DNA of 64,000 nucleotides, from NCBI RefSeq assembly GCF_030704535.1, contig NC_081823.1, positions 25,846,001 through 25,910,000 of the forward strand, written 5' to 3'. Both the position numbers and the translations under genes were made by a program. Under the pieces are notes generated by a model. The model ran no database searches and was not told the origin of the DNA. It worked only from the letters and a program-made list of their open reading frames with translations. Below are positions 24,042 to 37,130 of the stretch, in pieces. Source of the stretch: Vitis vinifera. Its lineage: Eukaryota; Streptophyta; Magnoliopsida; Vitales; Vitaceae. Every line of letters begins with the position of its first letter. Positions within the stretch are counted from its first letter, which is position 1.

Positions 24042-24479
24042 ATTTTTCTATCAAAGAATAGGATATTCTAGATAGTTGATGCCCTTTACCATTTCACTGA
24101 TAGCACTCACCGAATTTCATAGTTTCTCCTAGTCCTATCAAAAGCTGATCTTAACCCAACTTTCATTAGGTGGAATCCATCCCACTAATTTTTCTATCAA
24201 AGAATAGGATATTCTAGATAGTTGATGCCCTTTACCATTTCACTGATAGCACTCACCGAATTTCATAGTTTCTCCTAGTCCTATCAAAAGCTGATCTTAA
24301 CCCAACTTTCATTAGGTGGAATCCATCCCACTAATTTTTCTATCAAAGAATAGGATATTCTAGATAGTTGATGCCCTTTCCCATTTCACTGATAGCACTC
24401 ACTGAATTTTATAGTTTCTCCTAGTCCTATCAAAAGCTGATCTTAACCCAACTTTCATTAGGTGGAATCCATCCCACTA
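24042..24479. repeat. Tandem repeat, 3 x 146 bp
   Basis: Units start at 24042, 24188 and 24334 with ATTTTTCTATCAAAGAATAG and are nearly identical. The third differs by ACC to CCC after GATGCCCTTT and by CACTGAATTTTAT in place of CACCGAATTTCAT. Non-coding; it lies downstream of the methyltransferase gene. Confidence 0.93.
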
Positions 24480-25004
24480 ATTTTGCAATTTTACTACATT
24501 TGTTCCATTCTAAAAGTATAATCCAGATCATGATCCTTCTAGACACAAAATATTAGAAAATTAAGAATTTATTTATGAGATTTTGCTATTCCACCTATTC
24601 TCTCTCTTTCTGAAGAGCTCAAAGCAGAACATGTAATGCAGTCCACCATGAAAGCGATCTACTGTAACTCCATCGCATCCCCATTGCATTACTATATCTT
24701 AAACTCATATAATTTCTCAATTCCTATTGATGGCACTCACAAATTGTGTTGCAGACCAAATAAATTGACTCAAGTTTGTCTAACACCCAGTCAATTAACC
24801 TGGGAATGTGCGATGCAGAAGATAGCACAAGGAACATAAAATTAAAGAAATTAAGGAAAGGGTTAGAGAAACTTTATGGTGTTTCAATTATTCAGAAAAT
24901 TAAAGAAGCAACTGATGCTGTCTCAAAAAATTAAAGAAAAAAATTCCAAAATCAGGGTTGTTACACTGGAAAACTTAATGCAAACTTCATCTACTTATTC
25001 AACT

Positions 25005-28000
25005 TCATCTCTTGAATAAGAAAATGAGTACCGGGGCCAATGGTCGGTTTAGCATTTGGAATTCACTGCAAACCCAATCCTCAACTGACAGTTCGGAGGC
25101 AAAAGCTTGGATGGTCTCAAGTTCATCCCTGGATATCACAAGCAAAAGATAAATCTTGTCATATCTAGCAGTAAATTCAAACCCAATTGGAAACAGGAAA
25201 TTTGGAAAAACTGGCTTCTCACAAAAGTTCTTACTTAATCCACCATTGAAATTTAGTAAGAACCTTGCAAAGGACATGTTGGCTCAGTTTTGCATAGCTC
25301 CAACTTTAGTTTTTGACTAATTTAATGGTTTGATTCTAGAATTCTCCATATTAATTGTTTTAATCCATTTCCAATGACATGCCACCTTGATTGAATTCAA
25401 TTCCAAAAGGGGAAAAAGATGTTGGCATAAAAATAGCTTCTAGTAAAGTAAACCTGTGGATTCATACCCAGAAAGATTGCAAACTATTGCAACATAGATG
25501 TTCTAACAAGTATATAATCACCATCGTGAAAGTTAGAGGTTGAAAATAGATAGAAGCTGCAATAATATAACTTTAGAACATGCAACAGTACACACAATGT
25601 TTAGATTTTATGTCCATAAAATTATGCCTCAAAATGCATTCACATCATCAAATCCAACCACCCAACCGTCTCAGGAGGTAAACTTCACAGATAGAAGAAA
25701 AATTGGGAACAAAGTCATAAATATCAACTAGTTGTCTCTCTCTTCTTATCCCTTTTAGAGGCAAAGTTTCCAATTATCCTATATATCCACAGCAAGGATA
25801 ATTTTAGCAGTGAAGTACCATTTTTCATATAAAACAATGCTATAATTATAAAAGTATATCTTCCAACTTAAGTGTCGTATTTTGTGATTGCCTGATCAAT
25901 AATTTCAACTGACTTTCATATGGTTATAAATTATCCTATTGTCTGAATTCATTCTGTTTAAGAATCTAGACTGTGATCCACTTGGAGCATTATATAGTGA
26001 TCCATACTACTAAAAAGAATTCTTTAAACCAGTATGCCACCAAAAGGAGTTATTACTAACTATTAAATAAATGTATTTTTAACCTCCAATTCTTCAGTTG
26101 AGGTTAAAGCAACAAATTAAATTGTTAAAGGATTTTGGCATCAATACTTTTGCCATAATAGCTCATCGAATATTATCATAGAACAAAAAGATTCCTATGA
26201 TGTTTGAGTCCTGTGACATTGATTATCGTCTTGCTAATATTCTACTCATACTATTGTTGGAAAGGCACCTCAAAAAGTACATGTTCAAAACCTGAAGTAT
26301 TAGTCAAGTTTTTTCCAACAATTGAAAATTTGAAACAAATGATATATGAATGATTTGGCCCGTAGACATACATTTACCATGTTTTGTTCAAGAACAACTC
26401 TAGAATAGACATATTTACCATGCAACCAGACTGAACAATCGAATCAATGAACAATGGTAGACTTGTCCAAGAACAATTCTATAAAGGGGACAATCCTACC
26501 AAACTAATAGAAATAAACAAAAAACAGCTACTGCTAGGATGGCTATGAAGATAAAAAGGTTACAACAGGTTTCCACTACAATTCAATGTTGAATAATAAA
26601 AAGATAACCTAAAAAATTGAAACAAAATTAATAAAAAGGTACACTCAAGGAATCAAAATCTAGTTTCTAATTGATTTTGTCAAAAGGCTTGACTCAATAT
26701 AGTGGTGGGACATGAAAAATCCAGTCACTGATAATAAATGAGAACAAGCAAGTACAACAAGCAACAACAAGAAGAAAACATCACCTTCCTCCTGGATGCC
26801 CCACATAAACAATCAGGCTGATAAGCCCTCCAGATGCTAATATTCTTGTTGCAGCTTGCAATGCTAAGATGGTTGTTGCTGATGTTGTAGTTACTTCTTT
26901 GTCACCACCAGGAAGGTAGCCCAAGTTGAATGCAACAAGCCTAAAAACACCCAGGGCATCATTCTCAAGTGAGGTTTAGAAGAATTGTTTAGTTTATGAA
27001 ATAGCATTGCATAGATATATATTCCATCAAAATGGCTGTATCAATGTATAATATATATGGATGCTGCACAAATATAATTATTGCCAGCCACTTCACATGG
27101 TTTCTCCTTAACTGTGCAGTGTGTGCATGTAAATTAAATGAAAAAGGGGTAAAACACTAATACTTATATATATATGTATTACTTAAATCACTTGGTTCAT
27201 TGGCAAAGATGCTGTTTTTCTCTATGAGAATCAGGGGATCAACCTTAGGGGCAAGTTTCATGACTGGGTGGCTGCCAGCAAGCACATGGAGTTCAAGGGG
27301 TAGTGAGATTAGAGAGGGGTGGAGGCAATTGACCAAATATTTTTAAATGTCAGTATATCAATAAATCACTGTATGTCTAATCACCAGACAATAGTCAACA
27401 CTGAAAGTTTAGCACCAATGTGCAGAGAGAAGAACATGTTTTTCATTTCACATCATAATCATTGGTATTATGGTCTTCTGCAAGAGAGGAGCTTCATGTT
27501 AACCAGAAAGAGAATCATTAACTAAAGAAGACAGAATTTCAAGAAAAACTAGGACAAAGTGAAGGAGAAAAGGCATATATTAAAACCAAGTTTCTAGTCA
27601 TTTCAGATAACCAAATGCTACCACATTTTACATTGTAACAATCATAGTAAAAAGGCCTTTTACAGAAATTTCATTTTCCTCACGCCACTTTGGCATGAAA
27701 CAAAAATAGCCTAACAGTGATACTGTCCCTTATCAGTCATGCAAAAACATTAACAGATTCTGTCTACACTAGTATGGTGGGTCATAAACTTCAAGAACAA
27801 AAGGATATATTTATATGACTGTCCTAGAGATACTATTTCTGAAAACCAAGGTTGCCAAATATATGCCACTGCTTGGATACCAGATCACTAACCTTGTCCT
27901 TGACAGTACCTATAATAGCTCTACATATGAGAACTCAAAAATAATAACCCCAAAAAACAAAAACATATCAAGAAATTTGAACTGCAGTCAGTACCTTAAT

Positions 28001-31000
28001 GTGGTACTCTTTGGAACAACTTCCTCCATTCTACTGTGACAAATGGTGAAGAGCTTAACAAGTTCTTTCTGCATAAATTTGAGACTTAATGAAACAAGTA
28101 TAAAAATGTATGTTCTCTTTTTTCTTGGGAACAAGAATGATGGACTACAACATCAGTATTGGGTTTAGTTATAGTTTAAAAGACCAATAAACAAGAACAC
28201 AGTACATGATTAGGTGTAGACATACAACTGTATTGAGGATGGATCAATCGATAAATGCATATAATCTACTGATTATGAATAGTAATAAATTGCATGACAA
28301 CACATACAAAGAAATAGAAAGGTGCAGCCAAATTAATGGATCTAACTTTCTATATCATATTAATTTTGGAGCATTAGACATCAATTGGTATATCATTGGT
28401 ATATCATGCTTTCATCAATACTTCTTTTTTTCTTCTAATCATAAACAATAGCAAAATTCAGTGCAATATGAATCAAAAGGTACAAGAAAGATGAGTTGCC
28501 CTTTCAAAAATACACGATGCAAAATAGTGATGCCTCTGAGACTGAAGAAAGACTAAACAAAAACCACATGCACATACAAAGAACCTCTCGAGGAGACAAA
28601 AGTCCCTTGCCAAAGAGTTGGTTAGCCAAGCAAGAAATCCACTTGAAAGAGCAACCCAATTTTTAGACAAGTCAAAGACTTTCCAAAAGAAAGATCCCAG
28701 TTTCCAAGGCTCTTTTCTGCATGGGCATCCTATTCAATTTCTTTCATCTCAGCCCACTTGGAGAAGGGAAGTGGAAGAGGAAGAAGCTCTATAACCCTTA
28801 GAATTTGTTGGGGAAAATGGACCAAAAAAAAGGATAAGAACATAGTGATAAAATCTCCATCTATTCTCCAATGAGATCTGCAAATTTCAAAATCATAAAG
28901 ACTGAGGACCTTCATGCACTGTTTAATGACTCATGTGCACGGTGAGATTGAGGAGGCTGTGTACTGTTGACAAATTGTTTTATCTTGCCTGGAGAAACCA
29001 TAGTAGAGAGACAATTCAGAAAATGTAAGAAACAGAAATTTGCATTTTATCGACCACCTAAACAATTTTGGTTAATGTTCCCTCCCACCAAAAGGTTAAG
29101 AAAGAAAACCAAAAGAAATAAACAAGATTAATATATTTTGTGACTATGATATATGGGACCTATGTTCATTGTTTTACAAGATGAGAAGTGGATGTCAGAA
29201 CTACTTGTTTTTCCATGAGGCCAGGCATCAGACTCAAAGATGTAAGTACCATAATCTATTTGGACTTATAAAATAAAATTCAAAATGTTGGAAAACAAAA
29301 AATAAAAACTATTTAAGAAAAGAATCAGGACATTAAATATCTTTAAATAAAACTAAAATTGAAACATCAAACTTACTCTTGGTGCATTGAATTTCTTGCA
29401 CCTTTGATACACTCTGAGTTCAAAAAATAACTAATTGATTTAAATCTAAAGAACATTCAAGTAAGAATAGCAAAATGAAACCCTTTTCCATCAGATCTAT
29501 GCCAATTATATTAAAGCAATGTATCAGGTAATATTTTTAAACATAAAACAAATCCCAATCAGTTAAAGCATTGTCTAATGACAGCCTCAAACCTTACTTC
29601 AGGCATTAGACTGCTTGAGTGTCCAGGTGTTTTCAGAGCAAGCCTTAAGGCATGAGCCCAAAAGTCTTTAAAACATGTTATCATTGATAATTTGTGGTCC
29701 CTCCTGAATGTAAACCATGGTAGTGGTGCAAGCGCATACCGACAGAGGTTGAACATGCACATGGTCCAACCTCAGAACATAATTCCTTTCCTTTTTTTCC
29801 ACTCTTTTCTCCATGTCTTTTAGGAAACCAGTGGAGTTAGGAGGGTTTGTGAGTAATGGATCCATCTCAAAGCACCCTGTAGGAGCTCTGGACCCCATAA
29901 AATTTAAAAAATCGTAGATCCATGCTCTTGCTCTAACTTTGTTTATGAAGTGTCAGACACTAATGCTGACTCTAATGTAGTTGGATTCAAGTTTAAAATA
30001 AATAATGGTTGTACAAATATTGAATCTCAAGAATAACATCTTAATTCTTTGTCCACATTTAGTAAGGAGCTGGCTGTGCATGAACCATAACCTACAATGT
30101 CGACTCTTACATTGAATGAAATGATAAAGTGGCTGTGCATGAATCATAATTTTACAATGTCTATAGTTCTATTGAAGTGAAATGATAAATAGAAGAAAAA
30201 TGCTCAAGGTAGTACCTCAATTGGATTGACCGATTCATTGAGCAATGAAGAAGTATTCTCTAAAGCATCTTTTTGAATGTCCATTCCATAAACACAACCT
30301 CTACCTGACCCATCAGCAACCATTTTGAGCATTGCCAAGGTATCATACCCATTGCCACAAGTGGCATCAACAACTGTATCTCCTTTTTGGACAACATGCT
30401 TCCATACCCTGGTTAAAAATGAAAATGCCAAATTATTCCAACTTAAAGCACAACCATCAAGTAACAATAAGGCACTATGAATGAGAGAATGAAGCCAACC
30501 ATTGGCTTAGAAATCATGGAGAACCATATCTAGAATATATGGTTCTCCGCTTGGATTAGACCAGTGCTAAAGGAAGCTATTTTTCTTCTTTGCCTTCTAC
30601 TTTTCCAAAAAAGTCTGATCGAGTGTTTAGGATATGATGGGTAAAAGAAACAAAGAATAGGAGTACCAACCAAGAGACATATGGTTAGTTCTCTTGATCA
30701 ACCACCACAAAACTGATGAGATAATATAAGAGTGTTCTTATGCACTTAACAACACTTAAATTCTATCATAACAATTCCCTTGAGTGGGCTCATCAAAGCA
30801 ACTAAGAAAACTTTTGTTCTCACATTAGTGGTTCCCAACTTTATATCAAACTCCAATAAACTCCCTTACCCAAGTCGTTATTAATGTAGAAAGCTTCACT
30901 TCACCAATTCCACATCTTTACCTTCAGATAGACATTTGTTCATCATATCTGACTCAATCATGTCAAGATGGATTTTCTCAAATTGCAATAACTTGATCTC

Positions 31001-32444
31001 CAATTAATCCCTCAAGTCCAGTGTTGTTGACTTAAGAACAAAATGTCTACACCATTCTGCTGCAAGAACGGTGAATGTGCACTTTCCAATATGATTTTGG
31101 TATTGATTTCTTCCAAAATCCAAAAGGAATTATTTTGGATGAAAACAGAGATTCTGACTCAAGTAAGTGGCAATTTATCCATATAAAAATCATATTGTCC
31201 CTTTTGATTCATTGTGTGATTCTAATTTTTGTTTTCTAGTAAGCTTCTGAGAAATCTACATGGGCAAGCATCCAAGATAAGAAAAGGTATAATTGGTGCC
31301 AACAAACAATTTCTGACTGTTCTGGCCCATATGCATGAAATTGTCTCCCGCATTATAACCGACACATTCTCAAAGTTACGAAAATGATTGGCTCACCTAT
31401 TAATATCCCTAAATGCCACATATACTGTAAATCTAATATAAATCTAATAACATATAGCCTCAACAATGCATTTAGTGAACTTAGCATTCAAGCAAACAAT
31501 TGAATTTCAGAATATTTATACATAATCATGCAAAGCAATCCTGGTATTCAAGAAATGGAACTTCAGTACCTACAAGTGTGCAACTCTGGTTGCCTTCTCC
31601 TTGCCAAAAATATAGCCCATTAAAACATCCTCCATCCCTGAATTAAGGCATTAACATCATAACATATAAAAAACAGCACAATTACATACCATTATTCAAC
31701 ATAACATTAAAATTTATATATATATATATATATAGATATATATATAAAACTTATTCTTTTTCATTTTTTATTTTTTTGAGCCATCTCATGTCTTCTTAAC
31801 AAGCTAAATACAGATACAGTCCAAATTTACGGGTTTTGAGCCAAAACACATCAAAGACTGTTCAAAAGGACACCTTTTCATGAGATAATCCTGGCTGTGA
31901 CTCATACTCTTAAATTCAAGAAGAGCATAATCTATCACTTCATGCAGAGTGATGCCTCTCCAAGGTACTTTCCTGAATAACACAGTTGCCATTGATTTTG
32001 CTCAAAATATTATCCCTTTGATTTTCCATGCGGATATGAAAATTACTATTAATCGCCAACGAGTTTCAGGAATTACGTTTCGGACAAATATTTTACTAAA
32101 TTGAAGGCACTTAAGTGCTGTGTCTCTGCTGAGAAGCAATTCACAAAAGGAATAACATTACTCTTCATAAATAACTCTCCAGAACACAGCTATACTATGC
32201 ACATATGTGGTTAGATTGGCATGGATTTGGAGGGAAAACAAAAAAAACAAAACAAAACAAAAACAAAATGTATACCTGAAAAAGTAGAATTATTGGAGAG
32301 AGAAACATCCATATTTCCATTTTGTGCGAAGGAACAACTGAGATTCCCACGAGCAGCGGCCAACCAGGATCTCCGACTGAAATTTGTGAGCCTCTTCTCA
32401 CAAGGAATGGGAAACCTATGTGAACAATATCGCATCAGCAGCAT
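25005..32444 (-). CDS. YtqB/MnmM-family SAM-dependent methyltransferase (rRNA methylase family PF06962), organelle-targeted
   Basis: Six exons on the minus strand (32444-32276, 31637-31574, 30408-30216, 28068-27995, 26940-26785, 25128-25005) join in phase and give 259 residues. The first 56 residues are rich in Ser, Arg and Asn, like a chloroplast or mitochondrial transit peptide. The enzyme core starts [15 protein letters not shown]-binding motif I is [12 protein letters not shown], an acidic residue follows in GMDIQKDAL, and the family signature [11 protein letters not shown] lies in exon 5. The bacterial homologue YtqB (MnmM) methylates 5-aminomethyl-2-thiouridine at tRNA position 34. By analogy this is probably the organellar enzyme for that step in plants; the older label is putative rRNA methylase. 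The start is the first ATG of exon 1. Introns are long (1-2 kb) with no large element recognised. Confidence 0.9.
31709..31747. repeat. TA-rich microsatellite in intron 2 of the methyltransferase gene
   Basis: A run of TATATA with one GATA interruption, about 70 bases from the exon 2 acceptor. Confidence 0.8.
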
Positions 32445-33303
32445 CTCCGACGGAAAAAAAAAAGGGCTTGCTTCCGAGGCTCTGTTTGATTCACGAGAAA
32501 AAATCGCGAGAAAGGGATTATGAATTTTTTTTATTTTTTATTTTTAAGACTATAGAATAATGGAGGATGGTACAGTTTCGAACATTTAAAAATTTTAAAA
32601 CAATTCCCGGTTCCAAATACTTTCTACTTTCCTGATGTTTCATAACTATTTTTTAAAACGGTTATAAAAAATAATTTTTAAAAACTATTTTAAAAAATTA
32701 TTATTTAATATTTGATAAAATAAAAGTCTTTTTAAAAACCAAAAATATTTTTAATATTTTTAAATATATTTTTAAAATAATTTTATAATCAATACTTTAT
32801 TTTTAATTATTTTTCATGCTTATATTATTATTTTCTAAAATAATCCTCAAAAAATAAATATATATAATTTAAAAAATAATTAAAAGACATTTTTTTTAAA
32901 ATATTATATTTTCTATTCTTAAAAATAAAAAATTTAAAACAATTTTCTGATTATAAAACATGTTTTCTTGCTTTTTATTTTTATTTTTAGAGAATAGAAA
33001 ACTGTTTTCCAAAATAATTATTAGGCTTTATCTTATTTATGGATAAATTTTGCTTACCTCCTCTAACATTTGAGTGGGATGCACTTAACTAAGTACCTCT
33101 TTTATTCAAAATCAAAAATCAAAAGAGAGAAGAATGTTGCATTTAAGTGTGTATGGTTAAGATTAATATTGCATTAGGTTAGTGTCCAATGGGGTTTATT
33201 TGAAACATTGGGGTTCATTGTAATCTTATGTTTTATCATAAAATTACTATAGAGGGAGACAATTGTTGATGTATCACATCATGTTAGAATCAAGGTTAAG
33301 TTA
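32445..33303. other. Intergenic; upstream region of the methyltransferase gene
   Basis: Holds the promoter side of the minus-strand methyltransferase gene; no clear TATA box is seen. From 32580 to 33010 AT-rich phrases such as TTTTAAAAACTATTTT and their complements suggest a decayed MITE. No gene. Confidence 0.5.
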
Positions 33304-33307
33304 CTTA

Positions 33308-33619
33308 AAGGTATGTTTAAATCGTGGAAAATATTAAAAAAGAAAAAAAAATGTTAAAGAAAATAGTTTTTTCATGTTTAGTTTTATTATAAAAAATAAA
33401 AAAAATCAAATATAATTTAAATTAATTTAAATTTTACATATTTTTAAATTATTTTATCTTGTTATAATAGATATTAGTAAATAAAAAAAGTTTGAAAAAA
33501 CATATAAAAATAATTTATTAAATTTAAACTTATTTTTTATTTTCTTTCATCCTACTTTTTCTCTCTATTTTCTTTTCTTTGTGTTTTTCCTCAAATTTTT
33601 CAAAAATCAAACATAGCCT
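33308..33619. mobile_element. Diverged Tourist-like MITE
   Basis: The left end (AGGTATGTTTAAATCG) and right end (CAAACATAGCC) match, in diverged form, the ends of the intact copy at 40014-40339. The interior shares AATTTAAACTTATTTTTTATT and CTTTTTCTCTC phrases with it. Confidence 0.6.
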
Positions 33620-34256
33620 AAGAGTTTATTCATACAAGTTGGCAATTTTGGTCTATTATACCATTAACTCTAATGTATTGTATATTCTAGAGGTCTTATA
33701 TGTTTGAATCAAGGTCAAGCAACTTAAGAGTATTCATACTCGAGGTATGTATATTTTTTGGATGTATTAAAGCATAACAAAGGACTATTGAATTTATCAT
33801 ATGACATATTGTCAACAATACTACAAAAAAAATGTTTTTTATTTAATTCCAATATACACGAAGTATTTTTTTAATAGAAGTGCTACTTATAAAAGCATTA
33901 TTGAAAAAATTATTTTTACCAAAATTAGTTCCAAATTAATGAACTCTAAACCGAACATTTCAATCCTAATTTGCTATTATTGATACTAGATTCATTATAA
34001 TCCTAATTGGCTAATTTGATGAAACTTAACATTAGTTTTAGTTTTAATAGGAGTTTGTTTGAAAGGATTCTTGAAGGGTGAGAAATGTTTGCTAGTATTT
34101 ACTAGAAAGCCCTTCCCTACCAAAATTATGCATTTCACAAAGTTTTTAAAATCCAAATAATTAATCATTTGAAATGATTTTTTTTAACTAGAATTTAAGG
34201 TACATTTGAGAGTGATTTTTTGAAAAGTTACTAGCACTTCCTAAGGTTTAGAATAC

Positions 34257-34258
<2 letters not shown>

Positions 34259-34298
<40 letters not shown>

Positions 34299-34520
34299 TA
34301 ATCAAATATAATTAAAATTAGCTAATTTCAAATCATTTAATCTTTACATCAAAGAGTTAAAATAAGTAAAATGAGTTTAAAGTATTCTATAAAAATAATT
34401 TATTAAAGTTAAATTTATTTTTTATTTTCCTTCACATTTTCTCTCCTTTTTACTTTTTCTCTTTATTTTTATTTTTTAACATTTTTCCCCATATTTTCCG
34501 AGAATCAAATATAGCCTAAT
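34259..34520. mobile_element. TA microsatellite followed by the right half of a Tourist-like MITE
   Basis: A TA run of about 35 bases (34259-34293) abuts about 225 bases that match the right half of the MITE at 40014-40339 and end AATCAAATATAGCC. The left half is missing, perhaps lost or replaced at the TA run. Confidence 0.55.
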
Positions 34521-34773
34521 TGATTCAACATAAAAGTATCATTTCTAATAGAAAGGCTATACAAAAAAAATATTAGAATTTAAAAATGTATGTATGAAAA
34601 TTACTCTCACAAGAGTCCAATTCATTGATATATAAAATGAATTAAAACACTAAAAAATAAACCCTAATTTAGGTTCATGGATATCATAAATAAAAAGCAT
34701 TATTTGGTAGACTATGACATTGAATACAATACACACAAACCACATAATAAAATGAAGTCGCGACACTAGTTAA

Positions 34774-36279
34774 TTAGCTAATTGTTCTAGGAGAGACTAG
34801 AGCCCTGAGTGGATGCTTGAGTTCAATGGTGAACCCATCTTTCTTCTCACTCAAATCAACCCCACCTCCATCCTCAGCAACCCACTTGAAATCCCTAATC
34901 AAATTTGCCACAAAGTATTGTATATGAAACAATGCAAAGGAAATAGCAGGACAAACCCTCCTTCCTGCCCCAAAAGGCATCATCTTGATCTCCCTCACCC
35001 CTTTTACGTCAAACTCCACCTCTCCACCTTCACCCACCATGAACCTCTCCGGCCTGAATTCCATCGGATCTTCCCACACACTGGGGTCCCAACCCATGTC
35101 TGCAACTGTGAAATTCACCAAGGCATCTCTCGGTATCAGGTACCCATCAAAAATGGTGTCCTCCGTCACCGATCTCGGTATCGAAAAATGCCCCGGCGGA
35201 TGCCTCCTCAAGGCCTCCAGCACCACTGCCTTCAAGTAATTCATGTGGCTGACATCTTCTTGCTTGATCTCCTCTCCCGGCTTCACAACTCGGTTAATCT
35301 CCTCAACCACCTTCTCTTGTATGTCTTGGTGCTTCACCAAGTTGGCCATCACCCACTGCATCGCCGCCGTGCTGGTGTCGGTGCCGATGAACAGGAACTC
35401 CGAGCATAAGCTCACGAGCTCCTCCTCCAGAAGCTTTCTTTCCACATCCTGGACATGAAGCTCCAAAAGGGTATCAAGATACGATACCATCGTCTTCTTC
35501 TCGCGGCCGCGGCAAGCTCTTATGATAGGTATAAGGGTTTTTTCTTGGTTGCGACGAATTTCCAAGAGCTCTTTCCATAGTTTTCTGAAGACAATCTTCG
35601 CCAACTTGGGCATAAAATTCAGCACATTGAACCGAATAAAATTGGATAGCACAGGCACCTGAGATTTCTCTATTTCCCTAACTGTCTTCTCATCGAACTC
35701 TTCCCCAAAACAGAAATACGATAATAGACAAAACATGGTATATCGAATATGGTCTACCACGGGAACAGCATTGCCGGATTTGAAGTCGTCCCTGATCTTA
35801 TCCTTCAATCTACTCAGAGCCCATTTGCTGCAATGGGAGTAGGACTTCAGTTTACAAGGATGGACTATGGACATTAGGTTTTGTCGGAGTAGTCTCCAGA
35901 GAGGGCCGTAGGCGGAGGAGCTCACGGTGCGGTGATTATTGGTTAGGACTTGGGTGGCGACGATGGATTGAGGGCGGCTAGCGAAGGTGGCGCCATTCTG
36001 CAGGAGGGCTTTATGGGCTGCGGAGTGGGTTGTTAGGAAGATGGAAGGGCGAGAGCCGAGGTGGAGGGTGATGATGGAGCCGTAGTCGGAGCGGAGGACG
36101 CGGAGAAGGGTCTCGACGTTGGAGAAGTTCTTGGAGGACTTGAGGAGCCAGAGGATGTTGCCGAGGATGGGGACGGAGGGAGGCCCTGGTGGGAGCTTCT
36201 GGTTTTGTAGGAGGCTGAGGAGGGCATGGAGAGAAGCTCCGATACAGAAAGAAGTGAGGAAGAAAAGCCAAAGGTCCAT
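34774..36279 (-). CDS. CYP89A: Cytochrome P450, CYP89A type (intronless)
   Basis: A single exon encodes 501 residues, the usual P450 length. The start is ATG at 36279 (MDLWLFFLTSF); the open frame extends further but without an in-frame ATG. An N-terminal membrane anchor is followed by the hinge KLPPGPPSVPILGN. The I-helix oxygen-binding motif is IGTDTS, ExxR is EALR, the PERF motif is FRPERF, and the haem loop is FGAGRRVCPA with the ligand Cys. The enzyme should be an ER-bound monooxygenase using NADPH-P450 reductase. The lack of introns and overall pattern fit CYP89A; Arabidopsis CYP89A9 acts in chlorophyll catabolite breakdown, but the substrate here is unknown. Two consensus positions differ: Ile for Ala before GTDT, and Ala for the Gly two residues after the haem Cys. 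No frame breaks. Confidence 0.92.
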   Translation of the reverse strand: MDLWLFFLTSFCIGASLHALLSLLQNQKLPPGPPSVPILGNILWLLKSSKNFSNVETLLRVLRSDYGSIITLHLGSRPSIFLTTHSAAHKALLQNGATFASRPQSIVATQVLTNNHRTVSSSAYGPLWRLLRQNLMSIVHPCKLKSYSHCSKWALSRLKDKIRDDFKSGNAVPVVDHIRYTMFCLLSYFCFGEEFDEKTVREIEKSQVPVLSNFIRFNVLNFMPKLAKIVFRKLWKELLEIRRNQEKTLIPIIRACRGREKKTMVSYLDTLLELHVQDVERKLLEEELVSLCSEFLFIGTDTSTAAMQWVMANLVKHQDIQEKVVEEINRVVKPGEEIKQEDVSHMNYLKAVVLEALRRHPPGHFSIPRSVTEDTIFDGYLIPRDALVNFTVADMGWDPSVWEDPMEFRPERFMVGEGGEVEFDVKGVREIKMMPFGAGRRVCPAISFALFHIQYFVANLIRDFKWVAEDGGGVDLSEKKDGFTIELKHPLRALVSPRTIS

Positions 36280-36342
36280 GGTTGTATACGAACACAAATT
36301 AATAATGGAGATTTTCAGCAAACAACAATGGTAAATTTCACT

Positions 36343-36352
36343 TATTTATATA
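36343..36352 (-). promoter_or_regulatory. TATA box of the P450 gene
   Basis: On the minus strand TATATAAATA lies 64 bases upstream of the ATG, a normal distance for a short leader of about 30-35 bases. Confidence 0.65.
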
Positions 36353-36853
36353 TGGGTTTCTTTTTTTGAACTCCAATTTAATGGAAATTAAATGGGATGA
36401 GTTACACAATTAATTATAATGTTTTTCTTAATTAATTGCCATTTAATGGAGTCTTAAATTCATGTTAATTAGAGATTATAGCTTATACGTAAATCAAAAA
36501 TACATTTTAAGTGGGGAGATACATGATTTTTGAAATACATGCTTTCTTCCTATGTTGGCTCAAAAATAGCATTTAAAAGAATTTTTAAGATTTTAAAATT
36601 CTGTCAAATATCTATTTTTTTTTTTTCTTAAGAAGCGCTTTTAACATTTTAGAATCACTCGCTACATGAAAACCTATTAGTTGAGATAAAATCAAGTTTT
36701 TTTCTTACAATATTTTGCTTTTATATTATATCGGAACTTGGGTTGAGGAGGGCTTGACTTTCATCAGAAAGCAACACTGGTCCCTTCTCAGGTCTTGTGC
36801 AGATGAAGTAACTAACAGCACCTTTCTGCTTTTGAGCTGGAATTTGATCCATA

Positions 36854-37130
36854 GGTGGTGTTTGTTTTTTTGGCTTTTTGCTGAAAATCATTTAGTTTTA
36901 GAATTTAGGTTGTTTGTTTTTTTACTTTTTCATGACTTATTATAAACTTTTTACTAAATAGAAAAATACAAAATATGTGGCTTTTTTTAAATAGAAAAAA
37001 TAACATAATGATTTTTTTTACTTTTTAATACTTAATAGAAATAAAATACTATAAAAATAAATAACCTAATATTTAATACTATTAAATATTAAAATTTTAT
37101 TTAGAATTAAGTAAAAAAATAAACACCACC
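36854..37130. mobile_element. MITE with GGTGGTGTTTG ends
   Basis: The ends are inverted repeats: GGTGGTGTTTGTTTTTT on the left and AAATAAACACCACC on the right. The flanks are ATA and TTA, close to the 3 bp TWA duplication of PIF/Harbinger elements. The length of 277 bases is too short to encode protein. Confidence 0.7.

Noticed and set aside
29559..29898. Possible extra exon in intron 3 of the methyltransferase gene
   Set aside because: The flanking exons join in phase and in protein sequence without it, and the frames here show no family similarity.
34813..35409. 198-codon plus-strand frame opposite the P450
   Set aside because: Antisense shadow of a real CDS with conserved P450 motifs on the other strand.
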